A DNA stretch of 64,000 bases. Origin: Dichetophora obliterata (taxonomy: Eukaryota > Arthropoda > Insecta > Diptera > Sciomyzidae). Location: positions 301,457,908 through 301,521,907 of the forward strand of contig OY986435.1 of the NCBI GenBank assembly GCA_963920525.1, in the 5' to 3' direction. The notes under the pieces were generated by a model that was not told where the DNA came from, ran no database searches, and saw nothing but the letters and a program-made list of their open reading frames with translations. Shown here piece by piece: positions 1-12,189 of this stretch (positions are counted from its first letter, which is position 1; each line of letters opens with the position of its first letter). The translations under genes and the position numbers were made by a program.

Positions 1-790
1 TGTTTCTCGAGAAGTATGGGTCGTATCATCTTATCACCGAAATCATATATTCTGCAGTCCTAATCGATTTATTTCGGGCACCAAAAATTGTTCAATCATT
101 TGTCTGTAGCGTGTGCCATTGACTGTAAATGCGTTACCTCTGTCATCTTCATAAAATACGGTCCAACGATGAATTGGGCAGTTACTTCGCACTATACGCG
201 GGTAGAAATTCCTTGAGTGGGTTTGCCTTGGATTTGCAATTCCCCAAAACCTACAATTTTGTTTATTTACTGTTCCATTCAGCTCCAAATGAGCTTCGTC
301 TGACATTAACAGTTTTGAAACCAAATCTGGAATTTCATTATGCAGAGTTAGTACCGCTTGGGAGTATTCCAGACGTTTTTTATAGTCATTTAACAGCAGT
401 TCTTGAGTTAACTGAAATAAGTGTAGGTCTGACCGCAAGATTCGGAGCAGTAATGATCTTGAGAGCCCTTACTGTTGCGCTCTTCTTCTTATTTATGTTT
501 CTGAATCTTCTTGCACGCTTTCGACTATACGCTCGACTATATTAAAAAAAAAAAACAAAAATTTATATTAATTTTTTATAAGACCTTGTCCGTGTGGTCT
601 TCCTGTTCGCAAGTTATCGGACGTTGTTGCTGCTTCTTCAAATCGAGCCACAAATCGCCGAATTGCTGGTGGAAAAGGAGAATTTCGTCCCGAAAATTAT
701 CGTCGAGTGATTGATTCACGTTGTGTTGCAATAATTGAATGATAATTTCGTGCATACATCAACACTATTGCAGCACGTTGTTGTTAAATG
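1..790 (-). pseudogene. Decayed Tc1/mariner-superfamily transposase (DUF4817 type)
   Basis: On the minus strand the fragments read in order: an N-terminal helix-turn-helix-like part at about 780-597 (QRESITRR, then RRFVARFEEAATTSDNLRTG), a low-complexity interruption near 540-570, and a 131-codon open stretch at 438-43 with SDEAHLELNGTVNKQNCRFW, typical of the DDE core of insect DUF4817/DDE_3 transposases. After 43 the frame continues into stop codons where a conserved W-F-Q-Q segment is expected, so point mutations have destroyed it. The C-terminal end lies outside the window. It is a dead transposon copy; no terminal repeats were seen. The exact family within the superfamily is uncertain. 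Confidence 0.75.
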
Positions 791-2370
791 TAATAATCAA
801 TTTTAAAATTTTTTGAGTTTATCTTGAATTGTCTTAAAATAATATGCAGAAAAAGATATTAGCTTATAGTTACAAGCAACACAAATCAGATAGTAACTTC
901 TGGTACAATAAATAAATTATTAAGTTTAACCAAGAAATTAATAGGAAAAAATAATTTAATATTATTTTTTTCTTTGTAGTGATTTTGAAGTCGGATTTTT
1001 TTTAAAAAAGTTTTTATTTAGTTATTTATGTATTAAAGGGTTAATGCATTTTCATAGCAGAAAATTGAAAAATGTTTAAATGTTTATAAAAGTTTTATTT
1101 TATATTTATACTAGCACGCCACAATACGTCCTTAAGACAATACATACCAAAGAAATAAAAAATGTCATATTTTCTTTTGTTTTGTTTTAGAGCACCACTC
1201 TGCATTTATAACTCACTTTTCGCCTCGCCTTGCTTGAAAAAAAATAAAAGAGAAGAGAGCAACATGAAGTTTATTGAAACTCTCCCAACACAAAGCGTGA
1301 AAAAACGATTAAGCAATGCGCGGCAAAGCTGGGATGATTTCTTAAAAAACTTAACACTTTAATTAAATAAACTTATTATTAAAATTTCGAAGGAAAAATA
1401 CCCTTAAATAAAACTTAAGCGCAAATATGATATTTTAAAACTTTTTTCATAAAAATAGGCCCAGTACTTTTGGAGTAAATTGGTAACATTAGATTTTCAC
1501 TTCAATTTTATATAAGTGTATAGAAGATTAGCCAGTATTAGGGCTATGAAGCTCCTAGATAAAAATAATTTAATACTCATTTTCAAAACGTTTTATCACA
1601 ACAACTATAAGTTTGACGTTTCCGAATTAGGTAATTCCATGATACAATGATCAGGTATTATTAATAGCAACTGCGCTGCCAAGCTGTGGGCATAAAATGT
1701 CACAAGCAAGTGATGCACACCGAAACAAAAAAAATAAGGGATTTTTTGGTTTTTAAAGCAAGGATTTGGCGTCACATTGTTCTCATTATGTTTTTAAGCA
1801 GTTTTAATTTTTTGGACATTTTTTTAATAGGTAGGCACACTTATATTTTTAAAATTTTGTTATATTTTGCAGTATTTGGTTACTTTACTAAAGTTAAAAG
1901 TAGTGTTAATTCTATAGTTTCTGAGATAAATAATTGTATATATTGTGCCACGGCTTTTGTTCAAATCCCTCCACCTTTTTGTTTTAAAAAATCTGCAAAA
2001 ATAGACTAATTAACAATCTGTAGAATGTGCCATTTTAAAATTATTTTTTCCCCTTTTAAAAAAAATCTATTATTAATTAAGAAAAGCAACATCGTTAAAT
2101 GTCATCACCTCATTTTGACAATATATGCCCACGCTGAACAGCTGTTTCAGCTCGATTAATACTATCTTCAACTCATTGTATTGGAATTACCCATGCCAGC
2201 TTAAAAACACGAAACGCAACCGATTAACTTCCAACTAGCTGCTAAGTCGTTCCACGTAGAAAATTTTAGCCGGATTTAGCAAATTTGTTAACTTAAGCAG
2301 GTAAGCAGGACTAAGCAAATGTAGCGAATAACGTAAATGTATTTTTTTGTTTTTGTTTATAAAAGCATAA
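791..2370. other. AT-rich stretch without a recognised gene
   Basis: No family is recognised on either strand. The only exon-like feature is a plus-strand frame at 1192-1362 behind a TTTTGTTTTAG acceptor-like site, described among the findings. Confidence 0.6.
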
Positions 2371-2518
2371 ATCAATCAGCCTAACCAAAAAACATTTTAA
2401 TGTCGACTCTAAATTTAGTGTAAGCTTTTTGACAACAAATTCTATAGAAATAATGTCAGAAAAGCTCACACTAAATTTAGAGTCGACATTAAAATGTTTT
2501 TTGGTTAGGCTGAGTGAG
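2371..2518. repeat. Hairpin-type inverted repeat (MITE-like)
   Basis: A left arm beginning ATCAATCAGCCTAACC is mirrored by a right arm ending GGTTAGGCTGAGTGAG. The arms are about 55-60 bp and almost identical, separated by roughly 30 bp. Apparent open frames across it are products of the palindrome, not genes. Confidence 0.8.
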
Positions 2519-3026
2519 TTTAATGTTAATTTGCTTATATGTTTAAACATTAATTATATATTAATGTTTCCATTACTTTCCATCACTTCCTTGATAAAGC
2601 AGGTTTTCCAGAACTTACATAAGAATATGCATCATAAGAAAAACCACAACTTTTTATGCTTCATAACAAGTCTCTATTAATTAAATATAAATCATATTAT
2701 AAATAGCGCAAACATGAATTGCTATTATATTAATCATTGTCTCCAGAAAGACCTTGCAAGTTATGGTTTCTTTTGTATGCCATAATTCAAAAGAAAGCCA
2801 CTTTTTTCGACTATTTTTTATTGACATAAAAATCTATTAACAATTATTAAGGTAATTCATGAATATAAAGTGGGATTTTTGTGTTTTGACAACTTATTCA
2901 AATGAGTCATCTATACCAGCGATGCCCACGAAAATTATTTTAAGAGTGCAAAAACAACAACAACAAGGAAAAGCAACAACATCAAAATATTTTTAAATCT
3001 GCATGCAATGAAGAATTACCAATTTC

Positions 3027-3489
3027 CCAAAATACACTTTAGTGCTCAGTCTGCGTGAAACCGGGTTTCTTAGGTTGCGGACAGCGTGAACGCCGATTCA
3101 GACAGGCAGGCAGATAGGCGCAGGCAAACTGTGTGAATAAGCGAGATAAAAGTCAGCTTAACTTTATTTCTATCTCGTTTTTTCGCAGGTTACTGCCTGC
3201 CTCTGGCTGCCTACCTGTCTGAATCGGCGTTCACTCTGTTTGCAACCTTGGGCAAGGGAGGTGAGGCAAGCGGCGTGAGGTGCAAGAAATTTCACTGGCA
3301 GAAAAAGCTGTAGTGACGATGGACTGACACGCACACATAAGCGAAGTAATCAGATTTTATTTAGGGGATACCAATACAATCAAACACAGTTCATGTACAC
3401 AAAACTGGTTTCAAGCAGACGGACCAGTACAGTGTGTTTTTGAATAACTGACTGCTCACGCAGACTGAGCACTGCAGTGTATTTTGGGC
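3027..3489. mobile_element. Inverted-repeat element (MITE), outer copy
   Basis: The left end CCAAAATACACTTTAGTGCT and the reverse complement of the right end near 3455-3489 match over about 33 bp, sharing the core AGTGCTCAGTCTGCGTGA. No coding potential was seen. It contains a second inverted-repeat unit. No clear target duplication was found. Confidence 0.7.
3072..3248. mobile_element. Inner inverted-repeat element nested in the 3.0-3.5 kb MITE
   Basis: Ends AGGTTGC...GCAACCT with arms of about 60 bp sharing GTGAACGCCGATTCAGACAG; the arms differ at a few positions. Short CAGGCAGGCAG-type tracts lie inside the arms. It is non-coding. Confidence 0.75.
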
Positions 3490-4091
3490 CAATAACACGA
3501 TTGCTGTCCGTGTGACAGCGAACTTATTTATATGTACACTGTAAAAATAGTGAATCAAGCAATTCCAAATGTTTCAGTTTTTTGCTAGTCAGAATATATT
3601 CTGATTTACCCAGCGTTAATTGCGTGGAGGTTTTCAGATATCCATTTTTTAATTTTTGTTTTACAGTTTCCATCTATTCGAAATCTTCAGATTTTTTGAG
3701 ATTTCGTAAAATCCATATTGAAATCGACAGAGTATTCTATACAAGTTTAAGATTTTAAAATCTTGTGATTTCAACAAATTCTAATACTAAATCTCATTAA
3801 ATGCAATGCGGTATCCCTGAAAAGTTATATCAGTTTCTAGCACTATTCAGCTTAAGTCATTTGGACGCTTAAAAAATGGCAGTTGTGCGCGTACTGCAAA
3901 TCGTGATGCATTGCCGAACAGACCCAATGCTTTTGATCGATTATTGCATCATAGCTAAACGCATTCACAATAGAATATGTGGGTTAGCTAATGCACAATC
4001 CTTTAAATATATTCTTGTCATATACTGCAACATAGCTTTAGTTAATGCTAGATATTGAATGAACCAATTAACTTTATTAAGTTTATTTTTA
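3490..4091. other. Non-coding stretch
   Basis: No gene, repeat family or RNA is recognised; the short open frame near 3876-4058 matches nothing known. Confidence 0.5.
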
Positions 4092-4153
4092 TTAGATGGT
4101 AGCTTGCTGGACTATCAAACGAGAGGGTGCGGGTTCAATTCTCGCTGCTGTCA
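4092..4153 (+). repeat. tRNA-like SINE head / tRNA relic
   Basis: An A-box-like TAGCTTGCTGG at about 4100 is followed some 30 bp later by a B-box-like GGTTCAATTCT, the internal RNA polymerase III promoter layout of tRNA genes and tRNA-derived SINEs. No clean cloverleaf with a full acceptor stem can be drawn, so a SINE head or pseudo-tRNA is more likely than a working tRNA. Confidence 0.5.
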
Positions 4154-4331
4154 TAGAAAAATTTTAAATAATTTATATAATTTTATATTATCTTGTTGTA
4201 ATTGACGCTAGCAAAAACAACAACAATTCTATGAAAAAGGTGTATGGAAAAAAGTGTCCTTTTTGAGATTTCACTCAAGCAAATAACAAAACGAGGCGTA
4301 AAAAGCTTCGCTTCAAAAACCAAGCTTCCGT

Positions 4332-4378
4332 GAGACATCCAGGTATGAACGTTCAAACTGCTCATACCTGGATGTCTC
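4332..4378. repeat. 17-bp perfect stem hairpin
   Basis: GAGACATCCAGGTATGA pairs exactly with TCATACCTGGATGTCTC across a 13-nt loop. This may be the core of a short palindromic repeat; an open minus-strand frame runs across it but matches no family. Confidence 0.7.
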
Positions 4379-6641
4379 AATATATCTGTCCAATTTGTGC
4401 CGCCATGTTGTGTGCCACACATGTGGGATAATCTGTAAGCTGCATTAGGTGACCCCTCATGACATGTAATTGTAAATGCACGCAAATCGCCTTTTGACCC
4501 GGACAAAACTTGGCTTGAGTAAAAAACATGAAACGACAAAAAAGAATTGAAAAAATAAATTATAGCATCATAAAGCAAGTGTTAAACATCGAGAAAGAAC
4601 TTCTCACTTATTTTAGAAATATAATAAAAAAATAGCTAGTTCCAATGAACTTCTGTTATATTCTTATTAAAACAGTGTTTTTTTGAATTTATTTAATTGA
4701 GGAAAATTAGTTAAAAATTAACAATAAATAAATACACATAAAACGGAAAAAACAAATATTATATTTGTGTTGTTATTCATTAAATTCCTAAAAATAAAAA
4801 CATGTCAGATCATCTGAACAAAAAATATAAATTTTTAAATAAAATGACAAATTAATAAAGCTTATGCTATTCCTAACATTTTTTTGTGTTTGTTTGAATA
4901 AACCTCGTATGACATAAAAAATTCAACTACTTGTAAGTTGATCTTATTAGATTATTTCTTATTGTCTTATATTTTTTATACTATTCAATACAAAGTCATA
5001 CCGCTAAGGGGCCTTTAAAAGTATAACATAAATATTATTCTGATCTGTACCTACCAAAACGTGTAAAATATATATTAAACAGATTACAATCATAAATTAT
5101 CATCATTCATTTATTAATGTTATTTTTGACAGCGAATGAATATTGAGAACTTTGTTCAGTTTGACTTTTTAGCCATCGAAGGACAAATTTAATCTGAATG
5201 CTTGCAAAAATAAGAAAGCTTAGTCAGCTTACGAAGTCACACAAAATTTGTTATGTCTAAGCTTCGCCGCTAAAAGCATCTGGATTTTTCAGGAATTAAT
5301 TATATGGTCGCATTAATAAAAAGCTTAAAAGCCTTAGAATCAAAATATACTTTTTAAATTAAAGCCGACTAATATTAATGTTAGTGCATGAAAGATAACT
5401 GTCTACTATCTATAAAAGCAATAAATATTTATAAGTCTTCCATATTTGGTAGGCATTTAGTAAGACTTAAAATATCATCGATCCATTGTTGACAATTTTA
5501 AGCCAAGGCATTTAAAACAATGACAACTTAAGTGCGAATGTTGAGTTAATCTAGGGAAGATTAAAATTGTTTACACCGCCAAAGAACACCGATAACAAAT
5601 AATATACTAAATAAAAAATATACATAAATACATATAAACAGTCAATAAGTATTTTTCAATCGTATGTGAAAGAAGATGATTTCAAATTAAACTGACTCAA
5701 ACTTGAGTTTAATAGCATAATTATTACAGAAATTCGAGTCATTAGACTAATTATGAACCCGACTAAAGGAGAGGCCAAATTAGTATTTAATTTCAAACTT
5801 ATGGCACGAAATAATTTTACGTCTCCCAATCTTCTCTATTGGCAGTTAAGCGTTAATGCTTGGATTAACTACTAATCCATCATAGCAAATTATATATAAA
5901 CACGTAAACTTACACGAATATACATATGTTTGTATGTATATACTATATATATATATGATTATTTGTTTGATTTGTGAAATTTTAATTTTAAAAAAAATTT
6001 CGGTTTGCTAATATGTTTACATTTGCATTGTGGAAAACGTGACATTTCTGTAAATTCTTAAACACATTTCTGTCATGACACTGTCTTTATTATTGTTTAA
6101 CAATCACAGAAATATTTACTAAAGTTTCTTTCAAACCTTGGTGATCAGAAATTTTGTAATAACAGCACAATCTTGGGATCTACAATGACGGACATATTTT
6201 TTCTTTGCTCGTCTTCATTTTATGAATACATATTCTTAATAAAAAATATATAATTTTTAAGATTCTTAATCTGCTCAAACTTGTTTGTACAGGTAAATCA
6301 CGTAAAATATATCACGTGAAAATACTATGCAAAGTATGGCAAATTCTATTTTTTTTGCATAGGTTTATTTATTTCTTAATTTTAGATATTTACATTATCT
6401 AACGTAATGTATTTGCATCTGCAGTTTATGTTAATTGTTGTTGACTCTGGTTTCAGTGAAGTCCAAATGAAGGGAAACTGACGTTATGAGTGATATGGGG
6501 AAATAATTACAACTTAACATCTATAAATGTTGTCCACAAGATATCCAACTCACAAATTTTAGATTATAGAGCTTTGATATTTTCAAAGTGCTATTCAGGT
6601 ATATCATTTATAAGTCCCATTTATAGAAACCATTTCATAAC
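4379..6641. other. AT-rich non-coding stretch
   Basis: No gene is recognised. There are short AT microsatellite-like runs near 5935-5960. No convincing inverted repeat was found. Confidence 0.55.
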
Positions 6642-7566
6642 CAGGGCCGGATTGTGTGGCGCTAAAAACAAAAAAAGGCAAAGTGGGCATAATTTACTAA
6701 ATTTGTTATTTTTCTCGATTTGTTCTAGTTTTGTTCAGTAGTTTTCTACCCGCAAATTTTAAAATGTATTTTAAAATTAAAATAATTTTAATAATAAAAA
6801 CACTGTACAACAGTGAACATTTTAAAATGAACGGGTAGCAAACTTATGCGATTCTCCCTTAGGAGTGACTTGAATGTGCTAAACGAGCGTTCGACATCCA
6901 CGGACACTAGTGGCGAGCAATTCAACCATTCTAGGTCGCAAATTTTTAGGCATAGAAGAATTGTTTGAGCCTATGATCACTTCGTTTTTTGGACGTATTT
7001 TTTGTAGACCTTGCTGAATTTTTTAAAGCATGTTTTTAACATTGCACGTTTTAGCTTGTGGAATGGGTATATCGCACCTTAACAAAGTTTTTTCCAAATC
7101 TGTCTAAAACTAGTTTTTTCCTACTGCTGCCGTAAAGTTGGTTATTGTTTGCGCCCTTTTTTAACTAGTTCTACGGCTATTTGGTGTTTTTTTTTTTTAA
7201 TGTGTTGCTCCACAAAATATTTTTTGCCGCTCACAGCAATCATTTGTGGAAAATTAATCGTTTCAAATATGTCAAAACAAGCTTTACAGTTAATTTTTTG
7301 ACTAGACTAGGAAAATAGACTCTTTTCAAATATTTTTAAACACAAAAAAAAAGTAATACAATTAAAAAAAAATCCAAAATAATAAATGAATGAATTCTTT
7401 AAAAATAATTTAAAACCTTCGGTAAAATATTAACGAAATTTGGAAAGTGCAAAAAATGCAAAATTTTATATTTGGAATCAGAAAGACTCAAAACGTGTAA
7501 ATATTTTATCCCCGAGTTGATATAACGACAAACAAAAAAGGCAAAGTCAGCAAAATCTGGGCCCTG
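6642..7566 (-). mobile_element. Decayed hAT element
   Basis: The ends CAGGGCCGGA and CAGGGCCCAGA (reverse complement of the right end) form short hAT-type terminal repeats. They are flanked by TTCATAAC and GTCATAAC, an 8-bp duplication with one mismatch. Inside, on the minus strand at about 6910-6820, the frame reads SVDVERSFSTFKSLLRENR, the hAT C-terminal dimerisation signature with its conserved glutamate. Upstream coding sequence is frameshifted and largely deleted. It cannot make a transposase. Confidence 0.7.
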
Positions 7567-7920
7567 GTCATAACTAATACGAGTTATATAAAAGATTTAT
7601 AAAATCAATACAAGAAAGTTAACCTAGCAACATAAAGCTTCCTACTATTTTTTCGATATACGTATGTTACCACGTTTATCCGACGCTTCAAGTCGATTTG
7701 ATTCAAACCGTTGCATAAACTAAACTTCAAACCGTCTTGAAAATTTCAAAGCGATTTAATAAAATCAAATTTCAATTAGGTTTTTAAATTTTCAAGTCGC
7801 TTAGAAAGTGAGCATAGACAAAAATTAATTGTTAAACCGTTCCGAAAATCAGTGATTTTGCTTTCATTGTCAAACTTTATTTGAGTTGCTGAATTGAGTT
7901 GTAAAATTTTCAAAACGTTA
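7567..7920. other. Non-coding stretch
   Basis: No gene or repeat family is recognised before the tandem duplication that starts at 7921. Confidence 0.5.
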
Positions 7921-8104
7921 GACCGGATCGAAATTCAGATTCCGCCGTTTGGGACCTCAAAAGTTAGAGTAACTCATAAAAACGATTTCTGCATACTTTT
8001 TTTCAAATCGCAGACCGGATCAAAATTCAGATTCCACCGTTCGGGACCTCAAAAGTTAGAGTAACTCATAAAAACGATTTCTGCATACTTTTTTTCAAAT
8101 CGCA
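7921..8104. repeat. Tandem duplication, 2 x 92 bp
   Basis: GACCGGATCRAAATTCAGAT begins both copies (7921 and 8013). The units are 92 bp each and differ at only a few bases, for example CCGCCGTTTG versus CCACCGTTCG. It is non-coding. Confidence 0.85.
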
Positions 8105-9373
8105 GAAATCTGAAGGTCCTTTTTTAAAACATGTTTTTTGTCTGTAACTTTTTATTTTTCACATAATCATATCCAAATCTGCAAGAAAGGATAACTTCTT
8201 TACTCATATCAACATTTAGGAATAAAAAATTTTTTTAAATTATGTATTATTATAACTCCTGTACAATGTATTATATCTTAAACCGCTGTAAAAAACAAAT
8301 TTTTCATTTAATTTAAGTAGAATTGATATTGTTGGAAAGGTATTAAGTTCTTCTTTCTTTTCTTTATCGATTGAATTAAAGCTTGTGTGCAAAAAACTGC
8401 ATAACGTTAAAATTGCATAACGTTAATTTGACTTTCATGTAATAACTCATTCATGTAATAACTCTCCTAAGTTTTTGTGCTCAAAACATGTACGCTTTGA
8501 TTTTGTTGTTTGTATGTTTACAGGGTTTACAGTCTTCGTTGATGAACAGCGTTGCTTCGTATAATTAATGTTCACTTATTAATCGTTAAGATTTCACTTT
8601 TTTATTGTTTTCAGTTATAGAACTATCTCAGAAAAACTATTTAATAAAAATGGATCTTGCACCAGCAATTTTAAAGGAAATAAAGTTACTGACTAATCGT
8701 GACGTATTGCAATAACAAATATTTTGGAGCGAAAATGAGCCACTTAACAATCTCGTGAAAAGTACAAAAACTTGGAACCACTTCAAAATTTATTAAAATA
8801 ATAATAAAGACTTTTTTTCCAGCAGTTTTAACGAAATGTGTTTCTTAAAATATCAAAAAACTTGCTTTTTGGATGTCATAATAGATAGAGAGCCACAATA
8901 AAAAAGAGCCATAATAGATAATAGATAATATTTAAAATTTTTGTGTGCGAAATTGTTTGTATAAGCTATTTCAATTTTACTATAATTAAGAATCAGATTG
9001 AAAAAACCCCATAAATCGTTGCTCAGATTATAATATTGGCACTTTGCATGAATACCCTTATAATTTTTATAAATTACTAAAATACTTTGTATAAATTGCA
9101 TTGTTTGTTTTTTAATGCGCTTATTACACTAAACCACATGTTTGTGAAAATATGTTCATCTTAGTTAAATAAATCAAATATAAAATATACGCATGCTATA
9201 TGAGTTCATTTTAATAAAAATAAAAATTAAGGCATTTGTATTATACATTTTAAAATTTTGTTGATTATGCGTTGAAGAGCGTCCTTGGAACGTATACCAC
9301 ATTCAAAGCGGAATGCGCCGTTCGCATGTTGCTTGTGTTTTGACATTACCTACAAATATGTGCCAGTTTACAT
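8105..9373. other. Non-coding stretch with small tandem duplications
   Basis: No gene is recognised. Two adjacent short duplications are present: GCATAACGTTAA twice at 8399-8427 and TCATGTAATAACTC twice at about 8435-8465. Confidence 0.5.
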
Positions 9374-9731
9374 TGGCCGCATTCAGCGTAGAAAACTGTT
9401 GTGAACTGTAATGGTAGCGCTACCTAAGTTAACGATGTTTTTCTCTGAATGTGTTGCTACTCTATGCGTCAGAAGTTAGATTCAATTTAATTATATATAA
9501 TTTATAAGTAAATTTAATTCAATTAAAAAGGTTTCTCACTTAAGTTTGCTGCGTTGTTTCTGAGTTTATTAATTTAACATCGTCAGTAGCAGTATCTGAC
9601 AGTTAACCAAGCAGTTGTGTTCATGTAGGCGTCCGCTGCCTGATCAGTTTTAATTAGCGCTCCCAAAATCCGACCATTCAGCAAATTTTCACACAACAGT
9701 TGCCAACTGTTGTCTGCGCTGAATGCGGCCA
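9374..9731. mobile_element. MITE with TGGCCGCATTCAGCG ends
   Basis: The left end TGGCCGCATTCAGCGTAGA matches the reverse complement of the right end TCTGCGCTGAATGCGGCCA, and the similarity continues into an AACTGTTGTG stretch. It is about 358 bp with no coding potential. Confidence 0.75.
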
Positions 9732-10300
9732 TTAGCTTCACTCAACCGCCTCTCACCGAATGTCAAATAAAAGTGAGTCTCAAAAATTTTACCATTTTTA
9801 ACATGGTAGAAAAATACAGGTATATGCACCAGATGAGAGCATACTGCCGGAATTGTCAAAACGAAGCAAAACTTTTTCTTTATTTTCTTTTGTTTCCATT
9901 CGCCACACAGCTAAATTTGACAGACATGGCAGTATGGAAAGAGAGCACAGTCAGCGCTGCATATACCTCTATCCTTCTACCATGATTTTTAATACTCTTG
10001 CCTCACTTCATTCACCTTCCCACTTCCTCATCTCTTCTGTAGACGTCAAAGTGAGTCGGTTGAGTGCATGTCAGAATTAGAGAAGGTATATGCATTTCTG
10101 ACTGCGCTCTCTTTCTCATAGCCAGAATTGTCAAACTCAAGCATTTTGCTATTCTTGCCTATTTTATCTTTCTTATCGCATTCTCATCGTTTTCAGATTT
10201 TGTATGAGCTGTCAACTTCGTTTTGACAGTTGAGGCAGTCTCCTTCTCCAAAATGCATATACCTTCTCTAATTCTGCCATGGTTGAGTGAAGCTAGTGTA
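9732..10300. repeat. Cluster of inverted-repeat elements
   Basis: TAGCTTCACTCAACC at the left is mirrored by GGTTGAGTGAAGCTA at about 10281, framing two shorter inverted-repeat units. One is at 9802-9984, with ends CATGGTAGAA and TTCTACCATG. The other is at 10071-10277, with ends TCAGAATTAGAGAAGG and CCTTCTCTAATTCTGC, flanked by CATG on both sides. The second is related to the CAAAACGAAGTTGACA-containing family at 26.5, 37.8 and 55.1 kb. Confidence 0.65.
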
Positions 10301-11501
10301 AACTAGCACTATCAAACATATAGCGCGCTATTTATTGTCATGCGATTTATTTGTTATTTTTTAACTTTTCTGTAACTTTTCTTAACTGTAATTTGTTTGT
10401 ATCCTAAACAACGCATATATATCTAATTTGGAACTCAATTTTGATAGCTAAAAAAATTCAAGAGATTTTGTGTTGCTTATATTTTCGATATAGCCAGTGT
10501 CAAAAAATCCTTCTATCTCGCTCACAAAAGTACTTCGGCACACGTACGCTCACCACAAAAGATTTTTAACATAACGGCTTTCTACCCACATATTGAAAAT
10601 GTTCCATTCATTGCAACTTATATATACAACTTTATGTTTATATATGTACATTTTTTTAACGGTAAAAACACATTTTGAAATAAATTCCCAAGACGAATGC
10701 ATGCGCTTCAAATAAAATAATAATGCCCATTTGTTTTAAGTGCTGCTGGCAGTGCTGTTGATTAAAGCCCCCTGCCTCGAAATGTCAAATAAATTATTAT
10801 CTCTCGCTCTTTTTTTCTTTCCATCATCTCGTTGTTCGTGAAAAATATCATTTGAGAATAAATCTGATATGAATTCATTATTTTTTCTTAATTCGCTAAA
10901 CTGCTAAAGAAAAAAGTGTCCACAACTGAAAGCTGCTATAAACTTGCTGCTAGCTAATTAAGAATTTTTGTATTGTACTTCAAACAATTTGCATTCTAAA
11001 CAAAGCCAGGTTTCCATCACAACAAAACAAGGTAGAAAGTGTTTACAGTTTTATGGTCGTAAAATTTTTGGTTTGATTTGGTAGCTGGACTTGCTAGTCA
11101 ATTTGGAGCAAAAGTGGCGCAAGCGGGTGAGTTAATTGAGGTATGGTGCAATTTTACTATTTATAGTGCTAATGTTAGAGTAAATAATTTGTTGCAATAA
11201 GGTATAGAAAGTTATCCAAATATATTTTAGCTCTAAGGTAATTTTTCATGTATTTTATAGGTATAATTTAATTTAAATCCATGCAACAACTGCTTCACGA
11301 CCAACTAGAGCCAACCCCCAAAGGACTAGGCTTAAATTGAAGCCATGATCTATGATGTCATAATACATTTTTTTCAATTGTTATAATTAGTTTGTATGCT
11401 TCTATAGGCTCCTTGCTTTTTTTACATATTTTTATCAACGCAATATACCTATATTTCTAATTTTGTTTTTGTGCTTGCAGTTTCAAGAAATTGTTTCGGA
11501 C
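10301..11501. other. Upstream region of the LysM gene
   Basis: No coding exon is recognised. A 5' untranslated exon and promoter may lie here: a CAG acceptor at 11478-11480, 21 bp before the start codon, implies a spliced 5' UTR. The first exon itself cannot be placed. Confidence 0.4.
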
Positions 11502-11675
11502 ATGGATGACGAGTACATGTTCAACGAGAAGCAATCCATCCGCGACTCAGCGCGTTCGCTAAAGAAGTATGGCAGCACCTGCTGCAATCACATGCGTAAC
11601 AATGAAACGCTGATCCGACACGAGATCGATAAGGCGGACACATTGCAAGGCATCGCACTTAAATACGGCTGCACG
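11502..11675 (+). CDS. LysM-domain protein (LYSMD1/2 type), coding exon 1
   Basis: First of three coding exons (11502-11675, 18097-18509, 18676-18925; 278 aa). The start is the ATG at 11502, just after a TTGTGCTTGCAG acceptor at 11480. Residues 40-84 form a LysM domain split by intron 1: HEIDKADTLQGIALKYGCT here, TEQIRRANRLF and LLVPV in exon 2. This matches animal LYSMD1/2 proteins, intracellular LysM proteins of poorly defined function that lack the membrane anchor of LYSMD3/4. The donor GTAAGT follows codon 58 in phase 0. Intron 1 is 6.4 kb and full of transposons. Family assignment is strong; which paralogue it is remains uncertain. Confidence 0.92.
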
Positions 11676-12189
11676 GTAAGTTTTGGTTTTATTTACTTAA
11701 TCATTGTTTGCTCGTAACATGCTCGTAACGTTCTTGCCGCATGGATTCGAATTCTTTATAAGATGTTAAAAATTTAATGCAACGTCAGCAAATCGTCCAC
11801 GACTGGCTTCATCAACTTCCCCGCTCTTTATCTTATCATTTGGCTTTCTCTAAAAACCAAACACTCCTTAGCTCTGTTATTTAGTATTTAGAAAGATAAG
11901 AGAACAATAAATGCTTTGTGATTATTTTGTTGACTTTTTGAACATGACAGATTTATTTATATGTAATTATGGATTTTAATTCAACACATTTTGTTTGCCT
12001 ATAACCCAGTCAATATTAAAATTACTAACAATTAACGTTGTGTAAGTGGTACATATTCTACACACTAAAAAAGTTAAAGTCAAAATGGTAGAAACAGATA
12101 AACGTTAATAAGTGGGAAAAGACATTTGTAGAACCATAAAAAGATTTTAAGCAAAAAGACTTACTACAATGTTGCTAACGACACATGGT

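Noticed and set aside
2311..2680. Two overlapping open frames on opposite strands sharing KLTLNLESTLKCFLVRL
   Set aside because: Both derive from the arms of the inverted repeat at 2371-2518, so the shared peptide is a consequence of the palindrome.
4183..4578. 131-codon minus-strand frame
   Set aside because: It runs across a perfect hairpin, has no recognisable domain and no splice or start context; it is treated as repeat sequence.
10740..11460. Attempt to place a first untranslated exon and promoter for the LysM gene
   Set aside because: Several CAAG|GTA-like donors exist, for example near 11030, but none is distinctive; only the 3' acceptor at 11480 is credible.
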